Shown one piece after another: positions 62,750 to 64,000 of a stretch of 64,000 bases of DNA. This DNA is from DASYCK01 sp036500205 (GTDB taxonomy: Bacteria > Myxococcota_A > Polyangia > Fen-1088): assembly GCA_036500205.1 (NCBI GenBank), contig DASYCK010000172.1, positions 14,592 to 78,591 on the forward strand, given 5' to 3'. The notes beneath the pieces are model-generated. The model was not told the origin of the DNA and made no database searches. It saw nothing but the letters and a program-made list of their open reading frames with translations. Position 1 is the stretch's first letter, and each line of letters opens with the position of its first letter. Position numbers and translations under genes: made by a program.

Positions 62750-64000
62750 CTACTGCTTGATGGTGGCCCAGCCCTGGGCGGGCATGGCGACCTGCATCTT
62801 CTTGCCGCCGATGGAGACCGTGTAGGTCGCCTTGGCAGCATCCTTGTTGTACATGACGACGACCAGGGTGCCGTCCGAGTTCTTGAACGCCACGGCGTCG
62901 CCGCCCGTCGTGGTCACCACCTTGGCCCCCGGATTGACGAACTGGGAGAAGTGGCGGAACACGTAGTAGGCCGGCGTCTGGGTGATGCTGCCGCCGTTCA
63001 CGACCAGCAGCGAGTCCTGTCGCCAGTCACGGCTCGTATCGTTGCCCAGGCCGTTCTTGTCGAGGACCATGTTCCAGGCGCTGTAAGAGGTCACGCCGCC
63101 CTTGTTGATCGCGTCGCGGATGTAGCCCCAGCTCTCGACGCCGTACGCCTGATCGTTGGGCGCCTGTGTGCCGTTGTACGCCGGGAAGCCGGACGGGCCC
63201 CACGGGTAGTTGCCGCACTTGTGCTCGGTGGCCCAGATGGGCAGGCTTCCGAACCTCGTGCCGCCGTTGACCGCATCGAGCACGCCCCACTGCACGCCCG
63301 CGACCGAGACGAAGCTCATCGCGCTGGAGTCGTTCAGCACCGCGGTGGCGATGTCGGTGTCGTGCCGCGCCTTGCCCTCGACCGTGTCGCCATTGTTCGA
63401 CAGGGTCCCCAGCATGACCTTGACGTTGAGGGACTTCATGGCCGCCCCCAGGGTCTTCACCCAGCTCACGTAGGTGGCCGAGTCCCAGAGGCACGAGGGG
63501 TAGTTCTGCTCGTAGCCGGGCTCGTTCTGAGGGGATACGATCTCGATGTTGATGCCCATGTCCTTGTAGCCCTGAACGAACTTCGTGTAGTACTGGGCGT
63601 ACGCGTCCAGGTTGGCCGACGAACCGTTCGCGCTGCCGCCGTCGAAGTACGACGCGGTCCAGCCGGAGAGCTTGCCAGCCTGATTGGCGTTGTATCCCGT
63701 CTTCATCCAGATGGGGGGCGTCCAGGGGCTGGCCCAGAAGCGAAGGCTCGAGTTCACCCCCTGCGCCGCCTTGATGTACGGGATCAGGTTCTTGTCATCA
63801 TGGCCGTTGGCGATCTTGAAATTGGCGAGCGACGTATCCGCGGCAGGACGACCGGACTCACCGTTGACCGTCGGATTGGCGGGATTCGCGTCGTCCAGCG
63901 TGTAGCGGCTCGTGGCGTAGTCGCTGGCGCCGATCGGGATGCGTCCCCAGGTGAAGTGCGCCCCGTCGGTGCCGAAGAGCAGCTGCATGGCCTGCATCTG
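62750..64000 (-). CDS. GH30 glycosidase, N-terminus beyond window
   Basis: 417 codons of the C-terminal part; the start lies off the right edge. GH30 features are RIPIGASDYATSRYTLDD, the acid/base Glu in SPQNEPGYEQNYPSC, and the nucleophile in IWATEHKCGNYPWG, with a C-terminal beta domain ending MPAQGWATIKQ. The WTPPIWMKTG and DYATSRYT stretches resemble GH30_1/GH30_3 (glucosylceramidase or beta-1,6-glucanase-like) more than the xylanase subfamily. It precedes the other GH30 gene by 188 bases. The linker and signal, if any, are outside the window. Confidence 0.88.
   Translation of the reverse strand, partial: QMQAMQLLFGTDGAHFTWGRIPIGASDYATSRYTLDDANPANPTVNGESGRPAADTSLANFKIANGHDDKNLIPYIKAAQGVNSSLRFWASPWTPPIWMKTGYNANQAGKLSGWTASYFDGGSANGSSANLDAYAQYYTKFVQGYKDMGINIEIVSPQNEPGYEQNYPSCLWDSATYVSWVKTLGAAMKSLNVKVMLGTLSNNGDTVEGKARHDTDIATAVLNDSSAMSFVSVAGVQWGVLDAVNGGTRFGSLPIWATEHKCGNYPWGPSGFPAYNGTQAPNDQAYGVESWGYIRDAINKGGVTSYSAWNMVLDKNGLGNDTSRDWRQDSLLVVNGGSITQTPAYYVFRHFSQFVNPGAKVVTTTGGDAVAFKNSDGTLVVVMYNKDAAKATYTVSIGGKKMQVAMPAQGWATIKQ

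Overview
The window is GC-rich DNA with tightly packed genes on both strands, many GTG starts and 4-base stop/start overlaps. Two traits point to a saprophytic myxobacterium (Myxococcota, Polyangia-like): several secreted lipoproteins with very long Gly/Ser linkers ahead of their functional domain, and TGGCAC-N5-TTGC (sigma-54) promoters. No rRNA, tRNA, CRISPR array, phage or intact insertion sequence was seen. Taxonomy is inferred from style, not from a marker gene.

Layout. 1-7.1 kb: GH12-like lipoprotein (runs off the left edge), DUF4337 membrane protein, dprA-topA pair, carbohydrate-binding lipoprotein. 7.1-15.1 kb: FUSC-type membrane protein, membrane protein with a CxxC tail, DUF4142 protein plus Gfo/Idh/MocA oxidoreductase, His-rich disordered protein behind a consensus sigma-54 promoter, LysM and YbgF-like envelope proteins. 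15.2-20.7 kb: rpe, MaoC, and a regulator-fmt-rsmB run. 20.8-25.0 kb: a divergent five-gene metabolic cluster (CDP-alcohol phosphatidyltransferase and small-molecule kinase on one side; HAD phosphatase, PhnW-like aminotransferase and RpiB-like isomerase on the other), the best candidate here for an undescribed pathway. 25-34.5 kb: YqeG-like phosphatase, TPR protein, glnD, acidic protein, GshB-like ATP-grasp, Pro/Ala-rich membrane protein, PcnB-like nucleotidyltransferase. 34.6-41.3 kb: carbonic anhydrase, queC, methyltransferase, GH67 alpha-glucuronidase and an OprB-like porin. 41.4-50.3 kb: MprF-like acyltransferase domain protein, a degenerate PtsP-like sensor, transglutaminase, N-formylglutamate amidohydrolase family protein, sigma factor, methyltransferase, P450 and mutM. 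50.4-54.3 kb: phospholipase D/VTT fusion, EEP hydrolase, DUF1456 protein. 54.3-55.9 kb: MarR-type regulator, aquaglyceroporin and arsenate reductase. 55.9-64 kb: VWA lipoprotein, ppa, Cys-rich lipoprotein, ECF42-like sigma with its YCII partner, and two GH30 enzymes, the second cut by the right edge.

How the parts fit. GH12-like, GH67, two GH30 enzymes and an OprB-like porin make a dispersed set for xylan/hemicellulose attack, mostly tethered outside the cell by lipidation and flexible linkers. The arsenic operon, ECF42/YCII pair, DUF4142 protein and His-rich protein look like stress functions. Dispersed non-coding structure includes a 66-bp repeat in two copies (30151 and 39694), a 35-bp-arm inverted repeat (29988-30105), a 20-bp tandem repeat (25541-25620) and a 14-bp direct repeat upstream of a GH30 gene (62622-62649). 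All calls come from reading the sequence; no database search was run.
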